Shown here: positions 36,349 through 47,376 of the stretch, one piece after another | How positions within the stretch are numbered: position 1 is the first letter of the stretch | Layout: the number at the start of each line of letters is the position of its first letter | NCBI GenBank assembly: GCA_030248065.1 | Contig: JASAMV010004882.1 | Location: 186,001-250,000 of the forward strand | Direction: 5' to 3' | Origin: Rhynchonema sp. JSB1_4 | Lineage: Eukaryota > Nematoda > Chromadorea > Monhysterida > Xyalidae | Length of the DNA: 64,000 bases | Program-made: the position numbers and the translations under genes | The notes under the pieces: model-generated | Database searches by the model: none | Told to the model about the DNA's origin: nothing | The model's input: only the letters and a program-made list of their open reading frames with translations

Positions 36349-39300
36349 TCACACACAATCCGACCATCCAGCCCCACAAGCACCGGGATGTTCCTTGTCC
36401 AATTGATTATAGCGCATCGCCAATTCGTTACGTTTTTCGATCATTTCTAGTTTATGCGCGATCAAAGTCTGTGAGGACAAGAATTTCAAAATTGTAATTT
36501 CGGCACTGCACAGCTAAAAACAAGCGCGTGACTAATTAAATCAAAACACTCACAGCAACTTTTAGAGCCGATTTCAACATCGATGGTGCGTTCATTTGCG
36601 CGAAAAGGTCAATCGCTCGTTCAGAACATTCAAGGCCGACGTTGAGATCTAAAAATTGAGCAATTTCTCATTGAACAAGTCGAACATTTTGACCAAATTG
36701 ACAAAGCCAATTCTAACCGGACCTTTATTCACATGATGATGACAGGTTGCCTGAATCAAGGCCAATTGTGCCCGATCAATACACACCAACAAATGCACGT
36801 CGTTGGACATATTAGCAATCAGGCTGAGAGCATTGGAATAACGGCCACCAAGCATCTGCAGAATATATAGTATATAATAATTAAATCAACCACCGAAATC
36901 TGCCAACCAAACCCTAACCTCAACAGCGGCCCGTTTTAGCACACAAGCGGGTCTAATCTCGTGCATATGTTTTTCACGACATAATGTTTCACAATGCTGC
37001 AACACTTGCAGGGCCAGACCAGGCGATTTCGTGCGAATGTGCACTGTGGTTAGTAGCAGCAGACATCTGGAAGAACCCAACAGCTGGAGCTGGTCGCAAC
37101 ATTGTTTTTTTCATTCTTTTCTCCTATTTTCCTGCTAACGAACAGTAGTAACCGAACGCAAACGCAACAATTACTGGCAAAACTAATGAGTGAAACATTT
37201 CTAACCTCGCTATCAGAACGCCTTTAAGCGTAAAACGCGAAGTTCAAAAAACTGTACCGTTCGTTCGTTCGTTCTCAAAAATGTATCTCGCCGATGATGA
37301 AGTCAAGCCCGGGGCGAGAAGCACGCTCGCGTTCACAACGAATTTGTTTCCTCTCACCTTGCCAGTTTTCGGCCAGAATCCGACTTGGTCATCAATCGGT
37401 CACGGAATTCGCACAGCAACGACAACGCTGCCTTGCACTGGTACAGTGACAGCAAGTAGACAGACTCCCTGGAAGTGATAGGCTACTCGAAGTTTGAGAA
37501 ATGCGCAAAACTGGTAGGTTCACACCCTGCCTGAAGACTCGGAAGGCTTTGACCACGTGATGTGGTTGGGGGATATTGAGGTAATGCCTCCAACTGGCTA
37601 GCTAGTTCTCTTGCTCCGGTCACCTGGGCAACACAGAGCAGAGCAGAGCAAGCCTCAAATCTCGCAAAATGGCCATACCCCACCCCAGCCATCGCCGATA
37701 ATGGGTGGAATTTTCGAAACGGTGTAAAGGTCAGTGGGCGAAAGCGGAAACGCAAATCTGGCCCCTGACCAACCCACCTGTAAACGTGAAACATTGCCTG
37801 TTATTAACGTGGAATGTTTCAAGTTCACACCGAGGTCTATCACACGAGCTCTCGACCCACCTCTACACCCACCTCTACACCCAACTACTTTTCCACCTTC
37901 AAAATCTCCATCAATGTCTGGCCCCTGACCAACCCACCTGAGCACAGCTTCATCTCCATCGCGCACCCTGATCGTGTTCACACATCGCTTGGCCGTCACG
38001 TGATCACCAGTCAATATGGATCGATCGAATTCGATCACCATCGATGCCAAATTGATCACGTCGACTGTCGACAATGGGGCACGTTCGAATCGATATCTGG
38101 TGCGAGACAACAACGACAACGCCAGCGTGAACCGACCCTGAAAGACAACAACATAGTCCAGTGTAGTTCCTGGTCCGGTGGGGGGGGGTTAGTGTAGCTA
38201 CTCATTTTTTTCTCGGACAGGCGGTTAGTGCACCTCCCACGGGAAAGGTGGGAAGACCAAAGTTCAGGAAAAAGTCATTTTTCGAGGTAGAAAATTCACC
38301 TAGTTTTGTCTCTTTTTGGGAAAAATCTTTACAAAAAGGGTATTTTGGCGAGTTTTGACAACATTGACATAAAAATTACTCATTTTAGGACCAACAATGC
38401 CCATTTTAGGCGTCAAAATGCCTATTTTAGGCAAAAATTGGGGAAATCAATGTACGTGGAAAGGCGATTAGTGTACTGGTGTACCTTGGTCGCGCAGGTG
38501 TCAATCGGGCCGGGCTAGGGCGGCCCGGCCCTGTCCGCAACCCCCGAAAAGTCGGCCCGGCCAGGCCGGACCGTGGGGAAACTCGGTACGGCCCGGTCGA
38601 TCCCGATTTTTTACAATTGGGCGCACAAAAACAACTTCTGTGACGCCAATTCGTTGTCAGACTTCATCGCCAGCAATCCGGGCAACGCAATTGAGCACTT
38701 TTGAGCCAAATCCAGTTGAGTACCAAACCTTGATGGCGTGAGCGTGCGCCATATTTGCTACCGCGATGGCATGAGATTGTGATAACGTGCCTTTGTCATT
38801 CAACATCAGCAGTTGTTGTGCACATTCAATCGTGGACGCACTGCAAATGGGAATCTGACTTTTCTCTTTTATGCATTATTCATTTTAACACTTTGTTGTG
38901 TATGTGTGCTCTCAAGTAACCAGTGCAAGTCACTTCACAAACAGAACAAACACAAATCGAGAAACATTTCATGCCGGTTATCGAAACCGAAGCAAAAACC
39001 ATCGACAAGAGAAAGCTTCCAATGAGCACAAGCCGAATAAAAAGACTACAAATTTGACATTTCGGCCGAAAACCTCCACTTACATGGCTCCACTGGCGAG
39101 CAAAACAGTCGATTGCAGAGCACGTCCGGCAGCCTGGAATCCAACACTGTTTGTGCCTCGGTCAACTGGGCCCACCGTGTGCTGAGTCAGGGAATTCAGC
39201 ACCCTAAATAATAGTAATAACGATAATTAGTCACTATAGCGATATTCGCTACAGCGATATATTCGATCTGGCGATATCGACAATACGTGTCGCGGTGTCC

Positions 39301-42300
39301 CGAAAATTTGCATTATATGCTTAGGCAATTTGCTGTAGTGATATATTCGTTACAGTTATATTTTTCTGTTGTCCCGTTCATATCACCAAGTTATACTTGC
39401 GTATTTTTCCGCAAAATATATTTTTGGAAAAAAAACCGTTTTTTTCGAAAAAAAAACGTTTTTTTTTCAAATATTTTTCCAGTAGTTAAGGATACCCATG
39501 GTCCAAAAACGCCTATTTCGGAGAAAATTTCGTCGGGAAATGGCCTGGAACAGGCTAAAAATGCACTTGGAGATTAAAAAGTGCTCATCTTGAACTGTTT
39601 TGTACCGATTTACATTGGTTTTGACAACATCCTCTCGCAACCTTGGAAAATATCTCGGAAATTTTTGGAAAAAACCGTTTTTTTTAAAAGTTGCCACTTG
39701 GAAAAATTTCCGGAAAAATAAAAACGTATTTTTCCGGGCCTCGGAAAAACAACGGTTTTTTTCGTTTTTTTTCGGAAAAAACGGTTTTTTTTCGGCCCGC
39801 AAGTATACACCAAGTGACTGTATTCATTTCTTAATAAAAACACGAAATGCTGCAATGAACACAAACGTACTCGGTGGGAGTGAGACGATTCTGTTTGTAT
39901 CGCACCCGAATGTCGTGCAGCTTTGCGCGTTTCCGCAGATGTTTCAGACGAGCTTGCACGTTCGGCAAATTATCCTGTAGAGAATTCGACACATAAATAA
40001 TGACAACGGAGAACCGTATCAGGATTTCCATCAAGCAACCATCGAAATAACAAAAAGCCAACCGAATCCATCGTCACATCGCATCCTGTCAGCGCCAATT
40101 GAATCAGTTTTTCCAACTCGTCGCTCTTCACGTGCCCGGAATCAGGCAACTCGCACAATTCATTCTGCAAAATCAGTGTTTATTTACCAGATCATTCGAG
40201 GTCATTTCTGTCTCCTGTTTCGAACAAGCTTACCAACGCGTATTGTAGGCATACGGAATCGCCGCATTCTTGCGCCTTACGGATGCACTCTTGCAACGAA
40301 GTCAGCGCTCGATCCCTGAGAGTGAAAGGACAATGGAAAAATGAAACGTTTATTTGCAGAGTCGTAGCGTTGAAGTATATCAGACAATCTACTTGCGGGA
40401 TTCGGTGGATAATGGATTTTTATTTTACTGACGATGACCTGGTTAGAAAACGACGATAAACAATTCTCTTTGCTTGGTATTCGTTGCAATAAAACAACAT
40501 CACCCATCCGGAACCTACCGTAACCCGAACTGTCTACACAGTCGGGCCAGAACCAATGGGCCGTACCGCAACGAACTGTTATGTCGACGGGTCGGGTCGG
40601 CATTCTGAAAACAATCGTGAACAACCACAGTACGATGTCTTAATTGTAACATTGTACGTTATAAGTTTGCATGGTATACCGAAATGAACCCACCTCAACA
40701 ACACACTAAAAAAGAGCTGCTATCCAACAACAGAAATATCAGGCGCGACTTTCGTTTTGTCACTTGTCGATCAACCGCGACTCAACAAAATTGAGCAATC
40801 GTTCAAGCAGAATGTTTTAATGTCAAAGCCAAAACGGCGTCTGTTTTTTCGAAATCGAACTTCTTTTTCTTGCAACTCTTGGGAATAAATAATTGAAAAA
40901 TTTTTCATGCTCCCGCACCTCGGATGTGAGAGTTAACCAGAGCCAGTGTCTGAACGCTCGCGGCACGATTGCGCGCTCGGCACTAATATTCCAAATTGCC
41001 CATACCTGATGTCCACCATCACAGACGCCCTGCAGCGGTCGGCGACAGGACCAATCAAAGTAGTTGCGAATGGCTACCGCTGCAACGTCGAAGTCACGAT
41101 CGCGCATCGCGTTCACGGCACGAAGTTGGAACTGGAATCGAAATCGAAAGATACGCAACGGCAAATAAATATCAAACATCAGACAGATGAGTGGTGCGTA
41201 AACCCTAAGGTTCGCCCTAAAATTAAATCTATGAGACAAATAGAAAGATGCGCAAGTCAGCATACAAGAGAATAATCATCATTCTTTTGAAAACGAGCAG
41301 TCCGATCGCCATCAACCAACCACTTCATACAAATCAGGCAGTTGCCGTCTGATATTTCGCACGAAATTCTCCACTTCGGTCGACGTCATCGCAATATCGG
41401 GTCGCGAATGCAGCATGGCGATCTGCAACAGTTCAAGCAGTCGTAAATGTTTTCACGAGAAATACGAAGCGAAAAGTGTCCAATTACCAAATCGAACCTG
41501 TTTGTAGATGATTCGCCTGGCGGTTTGCACCGACAACACTTGATCGCTGGGCTCAGACACCGCTAGATGACGGCACAACTCTGAATCGTTCAGCTGCTGA
41601 TGTTTGATGGCTTGAACTCTACAACAAGTAAAAATAACTCGGTTGAGAGTTTGGGTTAGTTTGATGTTTTTTCCTTGGTTTGGTGTCGTATCAGTACGAG
41701 AAGGGAACAAAATTTCCAGTTGCGAAGCGGATCCTTTATCCATTTGCCGAAACATTTCAATTCATTTCACGCAATTTAAAAAACCAGACGGGACCCGTGC
41801 CTACGGCCCGGCTACAGCGCCGCGCCCGTGCCGTGCCTGGCCTGAGAAGGACGGAAGAAAAAAAGAGGAGGGGAGGTCAAGAAGTTGAAAATAATCTCAG
41901 TTCATTGAAATCAAATCAGTGAGAAAATGAAAAGCGAAATGGATGGTAAGGAAAAACGATGGAAGGAAAAAGAGGGTTAAAAGAAGAAGAGGAGTAAAGG
42001 AAAGAAAAGAGTGAAGCGTGGTGGAAAAGAAACGGAAGATAACAAAGGGGAAACGGAGTTAAAAATAGGAGGGGGAGAGTGGAAAATGGGCTTGAGAAAG
42101 GTGGGAGGGAAGGGAAAGAGGAGGGGAGGTCAAGAAGGGGGAAAAGGGAATTGGAAAAAAGAAGGAAAGAGAAGAGAAAAGGGAAGGAAGGGGAAAGGAA
42201 AGAAAAAAGGAGGGAAGGAAGGGAAAGAGAGGAGAGTGAAAATTGGAAAAAGAAGGAAAGAGAAGAGAAAAGGGAAGGAAGGGGAAAGGAAAGAAAAAGG

Positions 42301-45300
42301 AGGGAGGGAAGGGAAAGAGAGGAGAGTGAAAAGAGAGGGAGGGGGCCACAGACAGACATACATACATACGCCTTCCTGTTTTAGTAGTATAGATTAGGCG
42401 CAAGTGCGGCGCCAAACACTGACGAAAACAGTCAAACTCTACGCTTATAGCAACGTCGTCAAATCATGTCGTCACATTTTGTCGGCAAATCACACAGATT
42501 ATTTTTCGCGCTAATTTGGCTCCTGTACTACCGCTTGTTCGACGACTTTATTTGACGACAAAACTATTAGCCAAATTCTGGCAAAAATTTCAGAAAGGAA
42601 CTTCATCTTGTTCATATCAAGGTAAAATCCTGGGCCTACCCAACAGCCTTATCGCCCGTATTCTCACACGCGTTGTCGACAATCACTTGCTCGGTCAACA
42701 ATTGCGAGTCGTTATTTGAGCACGACGCGTGCTCGGTCCCTGTGTTCACGATTGATTGATCGCCTTTATGGCATTCATTTATGATAGCATTCACATCACG
42801 AGTGTAATCGAGCCACAATCGTTGGAATTCATTGACCATCGTGAATGACTGCATCATACGATGGTGGGTCAAGATGACCTTGCGCACGAAACGACCTGCG
42901 CAAATTTGACATGAAATTGCAGATTTTGGGAAACATTGAATAATTGATATGCCACACAATTTTCGTATTTTCTTTCACATGCAGTGCTGTGGATGGCGGA
43001 GACAGTATGATGCCTCCCCCTCGCCCTGTCTGGTACAGTATCTCGCCGACTTTTCCCCATTTGTACCCCAAACGTGCCTTTTTCGGTCAAAAATGGCCAA
43101 AAATCGACCAAAGGAGCAAAAGATCGCGAGCGATTTATGCACATTTTTACCTATAAAAATCCAATCCCCACGAAACTAGTACGGTACAGTAACTCGCCCT
43201 TAAAAACATCCGACCCACCCCCAAAATGAAGTTCCCCCAAAATTGTGACGTGGAGGGTTCAGTGTCACCCCTTTTTTGGCCTCAAGGTACAGCATCTCCC
43301 GCTCTAAGGTAGCCTTAGCACTGTTCACAGATGCGCTTCTTTTTCAGCTTTTTCACTTCTTTAGTCTTGCAAAAATACAAAATAGATGAGTGCTGGCCAT
43401 TTAAGTCTTGACATCGTCATATTATATTACCGGCAGCAATTATGGTACCGTCACCAACCGACAATGCTGTCTTCGCGCACGAACGGTATCAAATCACCAC
43501 CGAACACCATTTCAGTGCCGCATTCCACCTCCTCCAGCCCCTGATGAGCGGCAACCCTGAAGAAAATAGGCTGACATTTTGCAGCAAGCAGATCTACAAT
43601 ATATCGATCAACATGAAAACGAAAGTTGCCCACCTTTCGAGGAATGCCTCATAGATAGCTGGTGGTAGTCGACGACGAAGCCTTTCACAAAGCGCGCCGA
43701 ATGATAACTCGGGTGACTGAAATAAAGTTGTAGCGATAGCGACGGTATTCGTTTAGGCACTAAAAAGTACGCGATCTGCGACATGCGGAGTTATCGCACC
43801 GCACAGTATGGAGCAGTGCAAGCAGTGCTGTCGTTGAGAAATCGAAGATTTCCCATGTCCAACCCTGCCCAAATTCTGGGAAATTTCCCTGAGATAATTG
43901 AGATACCCAGGCTCCGCATTGGATTCGGCGATCGCCCACAGAAAATTATGGTCACCTAATGGACGCTGACCACGATTATGCTGATCATATAAATATGGAT
44001 TCTGTTCTGGTGCAACGTAACATGCTACACTTAGGCATTCTCTTGAAGCTGAGGCGTCAACCACATATAACATAGCTGCTCAGTTTGATCACAACTACAC
44101 AAATAAACAGAATGCGCGTCTAGCGCGCTAAAAATTTGGTAATTTCCACTTGAAACGGCGTATTCCAGGCTAAAAATACGCATGTTACACCCAAAATTAC
44201 CCATTTTACCTGTTTGGAGAGCACCTCAAGGAGTTTTGGAGGGGGTTGGAGTACCAGAGGGAAACCCACTGGGGTTAGAGAGACGTCGGGTGTCGGGTGC
44301 CAAAAAGTGTAGGTGTCGGGTACCTCCAGATGTCGGGTGTCGGGTTTTTTAGGACCCGACAGCCGACACCCGACAGTTATGGTTCAAAACCTCAGTTTTG
44401 CTGAGAGAAGAATGTTGAGAGAAAATTTTCTTCGAACCAAATGTTTCCGAAGACGCAGAATGCGACATTTCGGTGTTTACTTCGTGTGGCGTGAAAATAC
44501 TTGAATTCAGTAACTTGAGCCAAAAAATTGCACTGATGAAGCAAATGAGCAAAAGTTTGCCTGTTTTTGGTCCAAAAACAGGTGTCGAGTGTCGGTTTTT
44601 TTTTCAAAAACTAGATGTCGGGTGTCGGTTTTTTTTAAACTGTCGGGTGTCGGCTTTTTTTCTCAGATGTCGGGTGTCGGGTACCCCCCCCGCGACCTCT
44701 AACCCTAAAACCCACACACCCTCAGAACTGCACTGCCCACCAGACATCGGGGCAACGGGCGAAGGGACGGGGCCAGTGCCAATTTCGGAAGTCCTTTCTT
44801 GGACCCGGCCGATTGCTACCTTTCAGTCAACCAGACAACCCACCCATCGAACGAAAACGCGCACCTGAACGAGTTCCAAAAGCAGCAGCGCAACAGTCGG
44901 CTTTTCATCAGATGACAGAATCAACTCGCATTCGTCTCTGGCGCACACATGCACAACGCAAAACACGGCCACCTGCAGAAAACAGATTCAAAAAATCGTA
45001 AAAATTATGACAAAAATTGGGTTAAAATCTGAGCCAAAAATTCGGGCCGGGCCGGAGATTTGGGGGTTCGGGCCGGGCCGGCCAAACCCGGCCCGATTGC
45101 GATTTGCGCGACCTCTGCTCCTATGCTTAATTTTTTTGAATGGCAACTTTCCAAAAAAAACAAGAAAAAAAAATTTTATACCGTAAAAACCTAAATAGAA
45201 GGGGGGGGCTCTATCAACTCACTGACCCCATTTTGGGGGGGCTCTATTACGGGGGGGGCTCTATTCCGGGGGGGCCTCTATTAATTCACTGACCCGAACC

Positions 45301-45906
45301 TGAAAAATTGTTCCCAGAAATACCCCCCAAAAACCCCTAAAAAGAGGTTTGAAAGGATGTTTTTTCGCTTGTAATCGCATTTATTCGTGTCTATTCGTCA
45401 ATAGGAGGCGTATTATGTGCTCTGAACGAACAACAAACGTGCATAAATGTACCTGTACACCACTATCAAGCCTTAATACACTACAGTATAGGGGATGTTA
45501 CTTAGGGGGGGCTCTATTCCGGGGGGGCCTCTATTAATTCACTGACCCCTTTTTGGGGGGGCTGTATTACGGGGGGGCTCTATTCCGGGGGGGCTGTATT
45601 TAGGTTTTTACGGTACATCTCTGTACCAGGCCCGACCAACTCAACTTTTAACTTTTTGTTTTGACACTCTCGCAAATACCTAAACACCCCACCGGGCCGA
45701 GCCGGGCCGGGCCACGCAGCGATTTTTTACTCTTCGACTAAGCCGGGCGCGGCCGCAGATTTGGGCGAAAGGGCCGCCCCCCCACCCCCACAACCGGCCT
45801 GCCACTACTATGGTCACAAAACAACCCGAGCCCAAGAAAAGCCAACCCGGTAAGGCCGCAGCGGCTCCGCTAACGCTTCGATTGGCTCGCCGAGAAACAC
45901 CTCCAT
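36349..45906 (-). CDS. ANAPC5: Anaphase-promoting complex subunit 5 (ANAPC5/APC5)
   Basis: About 17 exons match human APC5 in order. Exon 1 (45906-45847) ends LRPYR and joins 44972-44865 (VAVFCVVHVC), then 43716-43634, 43556-43459 and 42895-42640 (joined SIVGRFVRKVIL). Next come exons near 41615-41505, 41425-41320 and 41125-40945 (DRDFDVAAVAIRNYF), then 40320-39980 with IRKAQECGDSVCLQYAL across a junction, 39960-39860, 39200-39060, 38850-38650, 38119-37941 (MVIEFDRSILTGDHVTAKRC), 37480-37360, 37075-36920 (VHIRTKSPGLALQVLQHC), 36850-36555, and a last exon ending HKLEMIEKRNELAMRYNQL with TGA at 36351-36349. APC5 is a TPR-rich scaffold of the APC/C ubiquitin ligase that times mitotic exit. Helical TPR-like repeats are visible. 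Introns are rich in repeats. The gene ends about 230 bp upstream of INTS1 on the same strand. Some exon ends are approximate. Confidence 0.88.
37700..37910. mobile_element. Foldback element D, copy 2 (rearranged)
   Basis: Shares the outer ATGGGTGGAATTTTCGAAAC and GGTGTAAAGGTCAG and the whole central palindrome of the copy at 9932-10160, with the core in opposite orientation. Central motifs: TGAAACAT 37787-37794 and ATGTTTCA 37814-37821, again facing outward. The left arm is interrupted by a 24-bp stretch (37757-37780) identical to 37917-37940, which spans an ANAPC5 5' splice site. The right arm is diverged. Confidence 0.78.
41855..42345. repeat. Purine-rich (GA/GGAA) low-complexity tract
   Basis: About 490 bp almost entirely A and G on the plus strand, with tandem-like copies of GGAAGGGAAAGAGAGGAGAG (for example 42215-42235 and 42308-42328). 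Long open frames across it on both strands are low-complexity artefacts. It lies in an ANAPC5 intron. Confidence 0.85.
43027..43310. repeat. Repeat-like tract with GGTACAGYATCTC units
   Basis: GGTACAGTATCTCGCC near 43029, GGTACAGTAACTCGCCC near 43184 and GGTACAGCATCTCCCGC near 43285 are three related direct repeats separated by non-coding sequence, inside the ANAPC5 intron between exons 4 and 5. Probably a repetitive element fragment. Confidence 0.5.
44285..44690. repeat. GTCGGGTGTCGGG minisatellite-like clusters
   Basis: Repeated units of GTCGGGTGTCGGGT in two clusters (about 44285-44375 and 44580-44690). The first contains an inverted pair (GGACCCGACAGCCGACACCC). They lie in ANAPC5 intron 2; open frames across them are not supported. 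Confidence 0.7.
45179..45615. mobile_element. TIR element with G-run repeats (Tc1/mariner-type MITE candidate)
   Basis: Perfect 17-bp terminal inverted repeats: CCGTAAAAACCTAAATA at 45181-45197 and its reverse complement at 45597-45613, each flanked by TA (possible target-site duplication). The ends of the interior are built from repeated GGGGGGGCTCTATT units with runs of 7-8 G. About 433 bp and non-coding. It lies in ANAPC5 intron 1. Confidence 0.82.
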
Positions 45907-46329
45907 AATGTCAACTCCTGCCGGCAACGGCATTATCGATGGTTTGCTTCACTGGCTGGCGTGGGTCTAATTCTTCTTCTCCTTCTGCGAATGTGCCTTC
46001 TGCGTGTTTCTTTCTTCCAGCTTCTAATGCAAACAAGTTCTAAAACGTCCCTGTTTATTCCGCGTTTCCGATATGATATTATCGCCATCGACACAACAAC
46101 AAAGGCAAAAAGCAAAATTTGTTCCCTGTCGAAGTCGAGCAAAATTCAAATTTGCTGACCATGCCAACCGAACTGGTGTGGTGGCGAGTGGCGCACGGAC
46201 CAGTCACAAGTCACGGTAATGCCCCAGTCAGACTGGATATGGCATAAAGTCGGACCAGAACCCTCGTCCCGGAGATGGCAAAAAATATCCAGATCATATC
46301 CAGACCTTCACTTACTATAATATTTATAG

Positions 46330-46490
46330 GCAAACCACGCCACCGAGCCCGATTTCGCGCTTCGATGGACTTCTCGTGGTTGCTGATTTGGGAATGTTAC
46401 ACGTTGAAGAATACAAGTGGAGGATGTGTTTTCTCTTTCTATTCGTTTTGAATACACACCCCTTCGAATCGGGCTCGGTTGGGGTTTGCC
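46330..46490. mobile_element. MITE family M, copy C
   Basis: Ends GGCAAACC...GGTTTGCC, with CCGAGCCCGATTTCG mirrored by CGAATCGGGCTCGG inside. The interior shares GTGGTTGCTGATTTGG and TTCTCTTTCTATTCGTTTTG with copy B. It directly abuts the non-LTR RT fragment that begins at about 46490. Confidence 0.75.
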
Positions 46491-46881
46491 TTTACCTGGC
46501 ATGCAGACACTGTCTTACCAACAGCGTTTGCATGCCCTAAATTTAGACCCCCTAATTTATCGCCGGACCGTGAACGATCTTGTGCTTGTGTACAAGGTCA
46601 TTCACGGTCACATACCTGGGGTAACCAAGGAATCCTTCTTTCCATCTCGTGACACCGGCCGCCCAACCCGAGGGCACTCCCACAGTTTGTGTCGAGTCCA
46701 TGGCGCGGGTGCGGACTTGTCCGGATACTGGGCCTATCGTGTCGTGGACCTCTGGAACAGGCTACCAGAGGGCGTCGTCTCTGCTGCCTCAATTGCGGCC
46801 TTTAAAACTAAACTAAACTCACGTGGTCGAGACGTAGTTTCTTGCCACATTATCTCAAAATTTTCAGCCGTCGTTGACTGA
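46490..46881 (+). mobile_element. Non-LTR retrotransposon (LINE) reverse-transcriptase C-terminal fragment
   Basis: An open frame ending at 46881 carries the conserved tail of LINE RT proteins: SYQQRLHALNLDPLIYRR, VYKVIHGHIPGV, TRGHSHSL, then WNRLPEGVVSAASIAAFK. Only about 130 residues survive; the catalytic RT palm and the endonuclease are absent. A CR1/Jockey-like class is likely from these motifs. This is a 5'-truncated, dead copy in the spacer upstream of ANAPC5. Confidence 0.85.
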
Positions 46882-47376
46882 TCTCCTCAGTCACTGGGTT
46901 GCTGCTTTCAGATCGTCATCAATTTTGTTGACATCTGTTATCATCTCGTGTTCGCCATCAATTGCTGATTTATCGCCTGCCGTTGTTGTGTTGTTTGTTG
47001 TCTTTGAATCTCTCCGGTACGTTTTGTCGTTTGATCATTCATGATTATAATTTTGTGTGCTATTTACTGATATGTCTCTTTTTTAGGTGTTTGCCGGATC
47101 TCCTGAAGGTCTTTGCGTGAGCTTACAGATAAAATTTGAATTTGAATATTTGGGCCAACGACTGCGCGCTTTCATCCAGTGGTCTTTTGTTGTGGAAACT
47201 GAGGCCGCCATCCGCCATATGCTCCTCATGTGAGTGGGCCGGCATGAAAGTAGCAGAGTCACGTGACCAGCTTCATGTCGCTTCAGAACGGGTTTGTAAT
47301 CCACCGTCACGGTCTAGCGTAAGCACACGTTAAATTTAGTGGCTTAGAATACACTCTTGACAGTTACATGGACAAC

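Noticed and set aside
39410..39864. Open frames rich in Phe/Lys/Arg near 39.5-39.8 kb
   Set aside because: Produced by runs such as CCGTTTTTTTTCGGAAAAAA; repetitive intronic sequence of ANAPC5.
41916..42415. Open frames rich in Lys/Glu/Arg (+) or Ser/Phe/Leu (-)
   Set aside because: They come from the purine-rich low-complexity tract inside an ANAPC5 intron; no domain or splice fit.
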